21,360 nt of DNA from NCBI GenBank assembly GCA_902464485.1, contig CABQJJ010000027.1, positions 1 through 21,360 on the forward strand, read 5' to 3'. The notes under the pieces were generated by a model. The model ran no database searches. It was not told where the DNA came from and saw only the letters and a list, made by a program, of their open reading frames with translations. Shown piece by piece: positions 1 to 7,590 of this stretch. This DNA comes from an uncultured Collinsella sp. GTDB lineage: Bacteria > Actinomycetota > Coriobacteriia > Coriobacteriales > Coriobacteriaceae. A program made the translations under genes and the position numbers. The stretch's first letter is position 1. Every line of letters starts with the position of its first letter.

Positions 1-18
1 GCACAGTGCGAGTATTAT

Positions 19-33
19 TGCACACCGTGTGCA
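19..33. promoter_or_regulatory. 15-bp palindrome at left edge (possible operator)
   Basis: The sequence TGCACAC-C-GTGTGCA is a perfect inverted repeat with 7-bp arms around one central base. A smaller GCAC-A-GTGC palindrome lies at 1-9. The composition is typical of a dimeric regulator site, but the gene it might control could lie to the left of the window or be the first gene at 171. No promoter hexamers could be tied to it with confidence. Confidence 0.25.
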
Positions 34-58
34 TCAACACGTAAAGGCAATATTTGGA

Positions 59-87
59 TGTGGCAAAGGGACAGTCCCTTTGTCACA
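59..87. repeat. REP-like palindromic hairpin, copy 1
   Basis: Bases 59-71 pair with 75-87: a 13-bp stem with one G-T wobble and a 3-base loop, built on GGCAAAGGGAC / GTCCCTTTGTC. A closely related hairpin occurs at 15336-15368, so this is a dispersed repeat and not a one-off terminator. It lies upstream of the first paralog's operator. It could insulate that gene from upstream transcription, but there is no clear T-run after it. The similarity to extragenic palindromic repeats mobilised by Y1 (REP-associated) transposases is an inference from shape alone; no such transposase gene is present. Confidence 0.6.
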
Positions 88-100
88 CCGATCGAGCCTG

Positions 101-122
101 GTCCCGCTAATGGGACTCTAAA
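101..122 (+). promoter_or_regulatory. Shared operator/promoter element, copy 1 (upstream of first A+B paralog)
   Basis: GTCCC-GCTAAT-GGGAC (101-116) is an inverted repeat with 5-bp arms, followed directly by TCTAAA (117-122), a possible -10 box. The same arrangement recurs at 3030-3051 before the second paralog (GTCCC-GTTAAT-GGGAC, then TACAAA). The palindrome ends 54 bp before the ATG here and 55 bp before the ATG there. The conservation of sequence and spacing suggests an operator lying in the promoter spacer, or a short 5'-UTR hairpin. No good -35 box is visible. Confidence 0.5.
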
Positions 123-170
123 TCACAGCCTCCATTACATCATTCAGTAAAGACTGATAAGGAGGCCATC

Positions 171-2294
171 ATGAATAACCAGGCAAGCGATAGCATCACC
201 GATGCCGGCAAGGATCTCGTCCTCGGCTGCATCAAGAGCGCCGAGCTGCGCGATCACATGCGCAAATACTTGTACTGCCCTGCACCAATCATCGCTGGCT
301 CCCTCAAGACGCTCGACGAGAAGCGCATCATGCTCGAACAACTCCGCGAGCATGTCACGCCGGAGCTCGCCGAAGACATCGATTCCCATCTCGCCCAGCT
401 CAACAGCGCGCTCGAAATGCTCCACAACGTTGAGCGTGACCACGGAATCCTCCTGCTATACGTCAGGTTCTACAACGAGGAGGAGCGCGACGCCGACGAC
501 CTCGACGGCCCCTTCCCCACCGCATCGTGGGATGCCGCGCAAACGCTCATGAAGCGCTATATCGAAGAGTATCCTGACGACGATTGGTCCGAATCGTACT
601 GGGCAATCAATCTTTACACCTCGGAAGACCTGCACGAGCACCAAACAGCGCAGCCTTCCCTGTCGTTCGCGGCAACCAAAGACGGAAAACTCATATTCCT
701 CCACGACCGGCGCACTAACCGCACTCGCAAATCATATGTCGAAAGCGCTTGGCGAAACGAAAGCAGACGGTTCTGCGACAGCAACGAACCCATCTATACG
801 CCGTGGGTCCCGGGCGACATCCTCAAGATAGACGGCAGGCCCTTCGACCACGGGCCCCGCTTTGCCATCGTGCTCGAGAATGACTATGAGCACACGCTCC
901 GGGGCCAAATCTGGTGCGCAGGACCCAGCAGGAGCCACGGCGTTAAGGAAGGCTCGCTTTCATCCGGCACCTACAGCGACAGTCTCCTGGATCTCTTCAT
1001 CCCTTCCGCACTCTACACCGCCGAGCGCTACACCGGCGACCTACCGGACGATTGCGCCTTTATGCTCGAGCTTTCGCAAAAGCTGCACGATGACCCCGGC
1101 TACGGCACGCAATGGGCCGAAGGCTCGACCGGGCACGATTGCCTGCAGCCATACCGCAAGCCCACCAGCCAAAGCGCGCTGGACATTCGTTCGGACATCT
1201 TCGAGTTTTTGGACTCGCACAGCATTAAGAAGCATCTTCAACGCATCGACTACGAACTCACCACGCCCATAGCGGCTTTCATCGTCCACCGCTCGCACAA
1301 AGCGACATTGCAGCAAAAGCTCGAAGGCTGGCAAAAGATCATCGACAATATGCCCAACTGCACCATGAGCCTCAGAAACGACACGTTCAACATCCCGGAC
1401 TTCCATGCCTTCCTGCGCAACGTCATCAAGCAGGAGCAAAGGAAGCTTGCACACTTTAAAAGGACGAACGGCCAAAGCCTATATTTCTTTGAGGATTACT
1501 CATGGGATCCACGAGATCAAGACGGTTGCGCCTACGGCCCTTATAGCAGCTATCAAACGTGCTTCGATGCCATCCGGAAAGAGCTCGACGGTGATGACCC
1601 CAAAGCCATCAGGATTACTCGCCGCCCCATCGACCCGGACGAGGAGCACTATGTCGATGACATGGTCATACTGAATGCTGAGGGTGAAGTGATGTCCTGC
1701 GATTACCGTATCGAAAACGAGTGGGACGAGGCTGGCGCCGCAAGCGATTTCGAGGACATGTGGTTTGATATCCCGACGCCCTTCCATGCCGGAGACATCG
1801 TTTGCAACCTTCAGCGCCCCGACGAACCCATGGTGCTATTTGACCTGCAAACGTGGGGGTCCGAACGAGTCGACAAAGAACTCGTCTCTTCCGTCTACAA
1901 AGACCGCCTCGTTCAAAAGGCCGACAAGCTATTGCGTTGGCACCGATACGACGGCGACACCAGCGACATGTACGCCTACGGGTGCCGGGTCTCATCCGCC
2001 TTACATTTCCCCTTCTATATTGGGGAGCCCGAGGGGTTTCTTTTGGACATCGACTATTATCGCGAGCCGCTCAAGTCAGAGGAGCGAATCCTCTACGGCG
2101 TCAGGGCATATGTCAAAGGCGACCTAGCGGTTGACTCACTCGCCGCGATGGCCAGCGCATACGAGCTACAGGCGCTGGCGGAGAAAAAGGCGCAGGGGTT
2201 CGAGGACGCAGACGGCTGGCTCAAGGACCGCTATCCGGAGCTGTTCGACGCAACGGTTGATCCTTTCTTAGAGGAAGGTTGCACCAGTTGCTAG
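171..2294 (+). CDS. Uncharacterised modular protein, full-length A+B paralog 1 (707 aa)
   Basis: I do not recognise a named family. The ATG has a strong GGAGG six bases upstream (161-165). The protein is acidic and soluble-looking, with no signal peptide or membrane segment. Module A (about residues 1-337) begins with a short helical part (AELRDHM, LDEKRIMLEQL), then a GPFPTASW segment near 114, a conserved SESYWAINLY stretch, and PWVPGDILKIDGRPFDHGP near 212. Module B (about 338-707) starts with IFEFLDSHSIKKHL, then YFFED, GPYSSYQ, IPTPFHAGDIV (534-544), YIGEP and the C-terminal YPELFD. The gene is a close paralog of the one at 3101, and its two modules match the stand-alone proteins at 5236 (B) and 6363 (A). 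The compact GDI segments could be small beta-barrels, which is inference. The tail ends in GCTSC, absent from the paralogs. A strong hairpin follows the stop. Confidence 0.9.
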   Translation: MNNQASDSITDAGKDLVLGCIKSAELRDHMRKYLYCPAPIIAGSLKTLDEKRIMLEQLREHVTPELAEDIDSHLAQLNSALEMLHNVERDHGILLLYVRFYNEEERDADDLDGPFPTASWDAAQTLMKRYIEEYPDDDWSESYWAINLYTSEDLHEHQTAQPSLSFAATKDGKLIFLHDRRTNRTRKSYVESAWRNESRRFCDSNEPIYTPWVPGDILKIDGRPFDHGPRFAIVLENDYEHTLRGQIWCAGPSRSHGVKEGSLSSGTYSDSLLDLFIPSALYTAERYTGDLPDDCAFMLELSQKLHDDPGYGTQWAEGSTGHDCLQPYRKPTSQSALDIRSDIFEFLDSHSIKKHLQRIDYELTTPIAAFIVHRSHKATLQQKLEGWQKIIDNMPNCTMSLRNDTFNIPDFHAFLRNVIKQEQRKLAHFKRTNGQSLYFFEDYSWDPRDQDGCAYGPYSSYQTCFDAIRKELDGDDPKAIRITRRPIDPDEEHYVDDMVILNAEGEVMSCDYRIENEWDEAGAASDFEDMWFDIPTPFHAGDIVCNLQRPDEPMVLFDLQTWGSERVDKELVSSVYKDRLVQKADKLLRWHRYDGDTSDMYAYGCRVSSALHFPFYIGEPEGFLLDIDYYREPLKSEERILYGVRAYVKGDLAVDSLAAMASAYELQALAEKKAQGFEDADGWLKDRYPELFDATVDPFLEEGCTSC

Positions 2295-2297
2295 ATA

Positions 2298-2344
2298 AAG
2301 GGGTCATCGCCTTAACGGCGGTGACCCCTTCCGTTGCGTTTTAG
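2298..2344. terminator. Hairpin terminator between convergent genes
   Basis: Bases 2298-2311 pair with 2317-2330 (14 bp, AAGGGGTCA...TGACCCCTT, one G-T pair, 5-base loop). A T-rich but interrupted stretch (ccgttgcgtttt) follows on the plus strand. It starts 3 bp after the stop of the first paralog and lies beyond the end of the opposite-strand macro-domain gene, so it can serve both convergent transcripts. Confidence 0.75.
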
Positions 2345-2363
2345 CGTGCTTTTTATCAGCACA

Positions 2364-2954
2364 TCAACGGTACCACTCCTCCAATTCGCGCGACAGTGCA
2401 TATTCCCAGGTGATCTCTGTGGGGGGATCGGCGATTTGAAGATAGGCCTCCCACATGAGCATGGCGATTTTCTTGAACGGAAGAAATCCGCACGCTCCAC
2501 CGAACGCAGGAACCACGATCCGCTTTCGCGAAGTCCGTATCGCTTCCATAAGCGTTGTCCTCATGCATTGATAGACGACCAAGGGGTCAGCAATGGGAGA
2601 GGGAGCTCGCATGGTCGGAGTGTGTATGAGCAGTATGTTCTCGTGCCCGGGAATCGGGACAGAAAAGCTCGTGCCAACCGGCTGCTCTCCGTAAAACCGC
2701 TCCAAAATAACCGCTCGCACCTGCTCGGCAAGCGCCGGTCCAAACTCCTCGGATATCGCTCTGTCGTAATTGCCGTCCATCAAGCCATATGCGTTCGCCG
2801 GCGACACGACAGCATCGACTTCGGGATGCTGTCCGATGAACGCCCTAAAATCACAGCAATGCGCCGTAACGCCTTTATACCCCCTGAAAGCATCCTCCCA
2901 AGCCTCCGCCATACCGGCGCTATTCGTCACAAGATCCAGCTTCATCTTTTGCAT
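2364..2954 (-). CDS. Macro-domain protein (ADP-ribose-binding fold), 196 aa
   Basis: The protein carries the two hallmark macro-domain loops: VVSPANAYGLMDGNYD (about residues 49-64), matching the adenine/diphosphate-binding loop V-x-x-[AS]-N-x-x-x-x-x-x-G, and a second Gly-rich loop PAFGGACGFLPF (149-160). Known macro domains bind ADP-ribose or hydrolyse it from proteins, nucleic acids or ADP-ribose-1''-phosphate; the substrate here cannot be told from sequence. The length fits a stand-alone macro domain. The ATG at 2954 is preceded by AAAGGA with 6-7 bases spacing; an ATG three codons later is possible. The gene is opposite in strand to the A/B array, convergent with paralog 1 and divergent from paralog 2, with 146 bp between the divergent starts. 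The placement suggests, but does not prove, a joint function with the array. Confidence 0.85.
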   Translation of the reverse strand: MQKMKLDLVTNSAGMAEAWEDAFRGYKGVTAHCCDFRAFIGQHPEVDAVVSPANAYGLMDGNYDRAISEEFGPALAEQVRAVILERFYGEQPVGTSFSVPIPGHENILLIHTPTMRAPSPIADPLVVYQCMRTTLMEAIRTSRKRIVVPAFGGACGFLPFKKIAMLMWEAYLQIADPPTEITWEYALSRELEEWYR

Positions 2955-3029
2955 GGCAATCCTTTCAACACGCGCACAGCCATGTACCAGTGCGTTTCTA
3001 AAAGTATGCTTGGCGAAAAACTCTTAGCG

Positions 3030-3051
3030 GTCCCGTTAATGGGACTACAAA
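3030..3051 (+). promoter_or_regulatory. Shared operator/promoter element, copy 2 (upstream of second A+B paralog)
   Basis: GTCCC-GTTAAT-GGGAC (3030-3045) followed by TACAAA (3046-3051) repeats the element at 101-122, with only a few differences over about 23 bases and almost the same distance to the start codon. The site lies in the divergent gap with the macro-domain gene, so a bound regulator could affect both directions. Confidence 0.55.
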
Positions 3052-3100
3052 GCGCAACTTCTGGCGGATGCTAACGACAACGATCAAAGAGGAGGTTGCC

Positions 3101-5233
3101 ATGAACAGCCAGGCAGATACCATAATCACCCGCGCCGGCAGGGAGCTCGTCTGCAGTTGTATCGAAGACAATGAGCTGCGAGATCACATGCTCAAATACG
3201 CAGGTGGACGAGATGATTCTTGCATCAACATCATCGGCGGCTCCCTCAAGACGCTCGATGAAAAACGGACCATGCTCGAACATCTTCGCAAAGAGGTCTC
3301 ATCGGATTACGCCGAGGCAATCGACTCCGGCCTCGACCAACTCAGCACTGCACTCGGTATGCTTGCTAACGTTGATCGTGACCACGGTATCTTGCTGGTC
3401 TCCGGCATGTTTTACAGCGAAGAGGAGCGTGGGCACGATACCTTTGACCGCCCCTTCCCCGTTGCCTCATGGAAAGCTGCGCAAACCCTCATGAAACAAT
3501 ACGTCGAAGACGACCCCGATGAAGATTGGTCAGAATCATTCTGGCTGATCGAACTCTATACCGCCAAAGACCTACACGAGTGCCCGCGTGCCCAAGCCTC
3601 ACTGAAATTCGCCGCGACCATGACGGGCGATTTGGTCTTTTTGAGTGACCGCCGGAATCAGCGGACCCCACATCAAGGTATCGACCACTTGATGTGGAAC
3701 AAAGGCAAGCACTTCTGTGCCAATGGCGAGGTCTTCTACACTCCTTGGGTCCCCGGCGACATCATCAAGATCGACAGCCGACCCTTCGACCACGGTCCTC
3801 GTTTCGCCATCGTGCTCGAAGACGATTACGACAGTTCGTTCAAAGGTCAGGTTTGGTGCGCCTATCCGAGCAAAATCTACGGCGTTGAGGAAGGCAACCT
3901 CCGCTTGAGGGATTTCGCGGATGGTTTCCTCGACGACTTCACGCCCTCTGCTCTCTATACCGCCGAATGCTATACCGGCGATTTGCCCGATGATTGCTCT
4001 TTTATGCTCGAGCTCTCGGAAAAACTGCACGACGACCCCAGCTACGGCAAGCAATGGTCAGACGGCTCGGTCACACACGACTGCCTGCAGCCATACCGCA
4101 CATCGGCTGGAGCCAGCGCCAACGCCATACGTTCAGACATCCTTGACTTTCTCGACTCACCCGACATCAAAGAACACTTGAAGGACATCGGCTACGAGCT
4201 CACCACACCCGAGGCGGCGTTCATCGTCGACCGTTCGAACGAGAAGACACTACGGCAGAAGATCGAGGCCTGGCAAAAGATTATCGACAACATGCCCAAT
4301 TGCTCGATGAGCAGGCGACACGGCACACTCAACATTCCCAACTTTCATGCCTTTCTTCGCGGCGTCATCAAATGGGAGCGCATGCTAATTGCCCGGTTCA
4401 AACAGCCTGGCAAGCACATGTATTTCTTTGAGGACAAGACGGGAAGCCCCAATGAGAACGGGTGCAATTATGGCCCCTACACCAGCTACGAAAAGTGTTT
4501 CGAGGCGATCTGGAATGAGCTTGAGGAGGAGAATCCTACCTCAATTGAAATAACGCGCCGCCCGATCGATCCGGACGAAGACCACTATGCCGCCGACAGG
4601 CTCATGATCAACGCAAAAGGCGAAATCATGAACTGCCAGCTGCGTTGCATCGACAAGGAGCGCGAGGGAGAAGACCCCACTTCCGCCTTTGAGTTAATGT
4701 GGTTTAGCATCCCGACGCCCTTCCATGCCGGCGACATCATTTGTCATCACGGCAACCTCAACGATCCTATACTGCTTCTCGATATACAGACATGGTCCAC
4801 GCAGCGGGTCATAGACGAGCTTCCGCCTTCCACCTACAGGGAACGTGCCGCAAAAGGGGCCGATGACCTGCTCAGGCACCATCGACAAAATGGCGATACG
4901 AGTGATATGTACGCCTACGGCTGTCAGATTGAATATCCCCTGGAATACCCCGTCTACATCGGAGAGCCGAGTTGCTTTCTTCTCGATATGGAATACTGCC
5001 GCGCCCCGCTCAAGCCGGAGGCGAGAATTCTGTACGGCGTACGGGCATATCTCGACGGCAATCTGGGTCTTGACTCACTTATTGCGCTATCAAGTCTTTG
5101 CGAGCTGCAGGCGCTGGTCAAGAAAATAGCCGAGCGGTTTGAAGGGGAAGACGGCGGACTCAAGACCCGCTATCCGGAGCTGTTCGATGACACGATAGCC
5201 CCGCCGGCACGATTCAAAACAAAGAGGAGCTAA
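3101..5233 (+). CDS. Uncharacterised modular protein, full-length A+B paralog 2 (710 aa)
   Basis: The start at 3101 is chosen because AGAGGAGG lies just upstream and the resulting N-terminus (MNSQAD) lines up with paralog 1 (MNNQAS). An in-frame ATG at 3068 would add 11 residues (MLTTTIKEEVA) encoded by the ribosome-binding region itself. The protein is collinear with paralog 1 over its whole length: SLKTLDEKR, GPF/RPFPVASW, WSESFWLIELY, PWVPGDIIKIDSRPFDHGPRF in module A, and ILDFLDSPDIKEHL, YFFED, GPYTSY, IPTPFHAGDII, YIGEP, YPELFD in module B. The variable tail (APPARFKTKRS) is basic, unlike the Cys-bearing tail of paralog 1. The stop codon is 2 bp before the next gene, and the next gene's ribosome-binding site lies inside this gene's last codons, so the two are probably translationally coupled. 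Function unknown. Confidence 0.9.
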   Translation: MNSQADTIITRAGRELVCSCIEDNELRDHMLKYAGGRDDSCINIIGGSLKTLDEKRTMLEHLRKEVSSDYAEAIDSGLDQLSTALGMLANVDRDHGILLVSGMFYSEEERGHDTFDRPFPVASWKAAQTLMKQYVEDDPDEDWSESFWLIELYTAKDLHECPRAQASLKFAATMTGDLVFLSDRRNQRTPHQGIDHLMWNKGKHFCANGEVFYTPWVPGDIIKIDSRPFDHGPRFAIVLEDDYDSSFKGQVWCAYPSKIYGVEEGNLRLRDFADGFLDDFTPSALYTAECYTGDLPDDCSFMLELSEKLHDDPSYGKQWSDGSVTHDCLQPYRTSAGASANAIRSDILDFLDSPDIKEHLKDIGYELTTPEAAFIVDRSNEKTLRQKIEAWQKIIDNMPNCSMSRRHGTLNIPNFHAFLRGVIKWERMLIARFKQPGKHMYFFEDKTGSPNENGCNYGPYTSYEKCFEAIWNELEEENPTSIEITRRPIDPDEDHYAADRLMINAKGEIMNCQLRCIDKEREGEDPTSAFELMWFSIPTPFHAGDIICHHGNLNDPILLLDIQTWSTQRVIDELPPSTYRERAAKGADDLLRHHRQNGDTSDMYAYGCQIEYPLEYPVYIGEPSCFLLDMEYCRAPLKPEARILYGVRAYLDGNLGLDSLIALSSLCELQALVKKIAERFEGEDGGLKTRYPELFDDTIAPPARFKTKRS

Positions 5234-5235
5234 CC

Positions 5236-6309
5236 ATGGACATCTTGGATTTTGTTGACTCCCGGGACATTCGGGGGCACCTGCGCAGCATCGACTTTCA
5301 GCCCAGCGCCATCGAAGCAGCATATCTTGTTTGGTTTTCGAAAACCGCCACGCTCGAGCAGAAGTGCGAAGCCTGGCAGGAGATCGTGCAAACCATGCCC
5401 AATTGTTCGCTAGAAGCCACCCTTGCCGGTCTTGGAAGGCCGGCCATCCCCGATTTCCATGCTTTTTTGCGCTGGACAATCGATTACAACAAACGGTGCG
5501 TCGATACGTTTATGAGTGGGACGGGCTACGTTTATCAGTATGAAGAGGAGATTGTGCCCGACGGGCAACTTTGCGGGGCCTTCGGCGCGCCATTCAGCTG
5601 TTATAAGAAATGTGCCGAGGCGTTGCACGGTGATGATGAATTGGCGAGCCGTCCAGAGGTACGCGTACGCATCACCCGGTGCCCGCTCGATGCCGACAAA
5701 GAACATCGCCAGGAAGATTGGCTCATGGTAAACGGCAAAGGCGAGACTCTTTCCGTTTATTGCCCTTCGGCCGGCCCCGTTGAGAACGACTGGGAGATCG
5801 CATTCGAGTTCATATGGGTCGATATCCCCACGCCGTTCCACACCGGCGACATCGTCTGGACGCCACTAGGCAGTGCCCATGAGCCGTTCACGTTGCTCGA
5901 TCTGCCCACGTGGGACCGGACACAGCTTGAGGCAGAGCTTCGGCAGGCAGACCGTTCTGACGAATGGCTTGATCATGCGCAGCAGCGCCTCGAGCACCAT
6001 CGCCATGCAGGGGATATCAGCAACATGCGTGCCACTGGCTGCTCGATTACCTACAACGAGACGTTTCCCCTCTACATCGGCGAGCCAGACCCACTTTACC
6101 TGAATCTTGAGTACTATCGCAAACCACTCGAAGACGAGCAGCGATTTTTAATCGCCGCCCAGGCCTACCTGCGCGGCGACCTGTATGTCGACTCACTCAT
6201 CGCGTTTATCGACACCATAAGGATGGAGTCCAAGGCAAAGCGCAACCTAGAAGAGCTGCGTCTGGATCAGGCGCCGCTCAAGGAGAAGTACCCGCAGCTA
6301 TTTGAATAA
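5236..6309 (+). CDS. Stand-alone module B protein of the same family (357 aa)
   Basis: The sequence starts at MDILDFVDSRDIRGHL, exactly where module B begins in the full-length paralogs (IFEFLDSHSIKKHL / ILDFLDSPDIKEHL), and runs to the same C-terminal end (KYPQLFE versus RYPELFD). Shared landmarks are EAWQEIVQTMPNC (45-57), FHAFLRW (74-80), GAPFSCYKKC (117-126), IPTPFHTGDIV (197-207), HRHAGDISNMRATGCSI (255-271) and YIGEP (280-284). GAGGAG in the end of the upstream gene, 8 bases before the ATG, supports this start. The protein is more diverged than the two full-length copies are from each other. It probably works with an A module, either from the next gene or from the full-length proteins; this is inference. 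No known domain recognised. Confidence 0.87.
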   Translation: MDILDFVDSRDIRGHLRSIDFQPSAIEAAYLVWFSKTATLEQKCEAWQEIVQTMPNCSLEATLAGLGRPAIPDFHAFLRWTIDYNKRCVDTFMSGTGYVYQYEEEIVPDGQLCGAFGAPFSCYKKCAEALHGDDELASRPEVRVRITRCPLDADKEHRQEDWLMVNGKGETLSVYCPSAGPVENDWEIAFEFIWVDIPTPFHTGDIVWTPLGSAHEPFTLLDLPTWDRTQLEAELRQADRSDEWLDHAQQRLEHHRHAGDISNMRATGCSITYNETFPLYIGEPDPLYLNLEYYRKPLEDEQRFLIAAQAYLRGDLYVDSLIAFIDTIRMESKAKRNLEELRLDQAPLKEKYPQLFE

Positions 6310-6362
6310 AGGCCACCATGTCCGAATCCACAAGAAGTCGCACCAACAACCCGGAGGCCATC

Positions 6363-7352
6363 ATGCACGAAGAAATAATCAACCTCATCGAATCTCCGGA
6401 GTTACGAGAGCATTTGTTGCATAATCAACGGCTCCTGAATGGCGATCATTACGCGCAAATCATCGGTGGCGCGTCGATAGAAATCAACCGCAAACGGAAG
6501 ATGCTCAGCAGGTTGATTGCTGACGAGCGCAACTCGTCAGACAACACCTTTAACTGGTACGATCCAGAAGAATGTATCGACTACATCGATGACTGCTTGG
6601 ACGCGCTAAAGGCCGTCGACGGAAACGGAAAGACGCTGCTTATTAGCGAAATAAGCTTCATCGATAGCAAAGTGGGATCCGCTATCACGCATGGCCCCTT
6701 CCCCGTGGCGTCGTGGCAGGCCGCCCTTGCAGCAATGAAGACATACGCAGACAAGTGGGTCGGCATGGCAGATTTATCGTCCTCATACTGGATGATCGAG
6801 CTGTTCAACCTTGCCAACGACCCGAGCTGTTCATATCCATACGACGGCTTTCTACAGCCGGACTACACTTACTTCGCAAACGCCTACGGCGAAATCCAGT
6901 ACATCTGCAGAGAGGAAGAAGGCGAATGTGGCGAGGCGCGCGATTGCATTGTGGGTGAAATCTTTGGGCCATGGTTTAAAGGGGCGTACATCGACCTGCC
7001 CACACCGTACAAAAAGGGCGACATTCTCGAGATTGACTGCAGGCCATGGGCGCCAGGACCTTGTTATTGCCTGGTAGCAAACTCGAAATTGGACTGTCTG
7101 TATCCCGATGACGATGGGCAGATCAGATGTGGCTCTATCCCCTACGGCAGCTGCTTTGCCGGATGGGCCCGTACGAACCTGATGCTATCGCCTGTATTTA
7201 GAGCGAGGAAAGTGACACAGCCTTTGCCGAAAGAGCACGCAGCATTGCAGGCGATCGAGCTAGACCAGATAGATGGCCTGCTAGAAGAGTGCGCCAGCAA
7301 CAAGGGGAAGGAGCCGATTTGGTTGGATATATATCGGCATCGCGCTCGATGA
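6363..7352 (+). CDS. Stand-alone module A protein of the same family (329 aa)
   Basis: The start at 6363 is preferred over the upstream in-frame ATG at 6318: it has GGAGG at 6353-6357 with ideal spacing, and MHEEIINLIESPELREHLL then lines up with the N-termini of the full-length paralogs (LGCIKSAELRDHM). Landmarks are IIGGASIE..RKRKML (33-48), GPFPVASWQAALAAMK (111-126), LSSSYWMIELF (138-148) and DLPTPYKKGDILEIDCRPW (211-229). The last is notable because its PTPYKKGDI resembles the PTPFHAGDI of module B, linking the two modules. The protein ends about where module A ends in the fused proteins. It is the last rightward gene of the array, 53 bp after the B-only gene. Function unknown. Confidence 0.85.
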   Translation: MHEEIINLIESPELREHLLHNQRLLNGDHYAQIIGGASIEINRKRKMLSRLIADERNSSDNTFNWYDPEECIDYIDDCLDALKAVDGNGKTLLISEISFIDSKVGSAITHGPFPVASWQAALAAMKTYADKWVGMADLSSSYWMIELFNLANDPSCSYPYDGFLQPDYTYFANAYGEIQYICREEEGECGEARDCIVGEIFGPWFKGAYIDLPTPYKKGDILEIDCRPWAPGPCYCLVANSKLDCLYPDDDGQIRCGSIPYGSCFAGWARTNLMLSPVFRARKVTQPLPKEHAALQAIELDQIDGLLEECASNKGKEPIWLDIYRHRAR

Positions 7353-7440
7353 CGGAAGATATGGAAAACCGCAGCGACCCCCAACAGCAGGTCTTGTCCA
7401 TGCCTCAATTCAGCATTCGGATCTTCATAGACACGAAAGA

Positions 7441-7465
7441 GGCCGCGTCCAAACCAGACACGGCC
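7441..7465. other. Short hairpin downstream of the array
   Basis: GGCCGCGTC (7441-7449) pairs with GACACGGCC (7457-7465), 9 bp with one mismatched or wobble pair. It overlaps a second possible stem (7463-7470 with 7486-7494, GCCCAAGA / TCTTTGGGC). There is no T-run. The two may be mutually exclusive folds. Nothing coding is supported in 7353-7590. Confidence 0.3.
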
Positions 7466-7513
7466 CAAGAACGAGGCTCAGAATATCTTTGGGCGCCGTG
7501 ATAGCATCTTGAG

Positions 7514-7556
7514 CCGCCCAAGCTCTGCACATAATGTCGAACTTGGGCGGGGCTTT
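7514..7556. terminator. Probable bidirectional terminator between convergent genes
   Basis: CCGCCCAAG (7514-7522) pairs perfectly with CTTGGGCGG (7542-7550), with a 19-base loop, followed by GGCTTT. It sits between the end of the rightward array and the end of the leftward gene at 7591. The long loop and weak T-run lower confidence. Confidence 0.5.
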
Positions 7557-7590
7557 CCCATTGCCAATCGACGCTGAGCTTAGAGACGAC

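Noticed and set aside
2334..3074. Plus-strand open frame (246 codons) opposite the macro-domain gene
   Set aside because: The minus-strand frame carries both macro-domain loops and a ribosome-binding site; this one has neither.
3171..3283. Possible frameshift or fusion artefact at the A/B boundary of the full-length paralogs
   Set aside because: Both full-length genes keep one uninterrupted frame through the boundary with the same spacing, so the fusion is genuine and not a sequencing artefact.
7142..7468. Minus-strand frame overlapping the end of the A-only gene (VWFGRGLFRVYEDPNAELRH part)
   Set aside because: It reads briefly like protein but has no good ribosome-binding site, ends inside a supported gene on the other strand, and matches no family I know; a pseudogene remnant is possible but unsupported.
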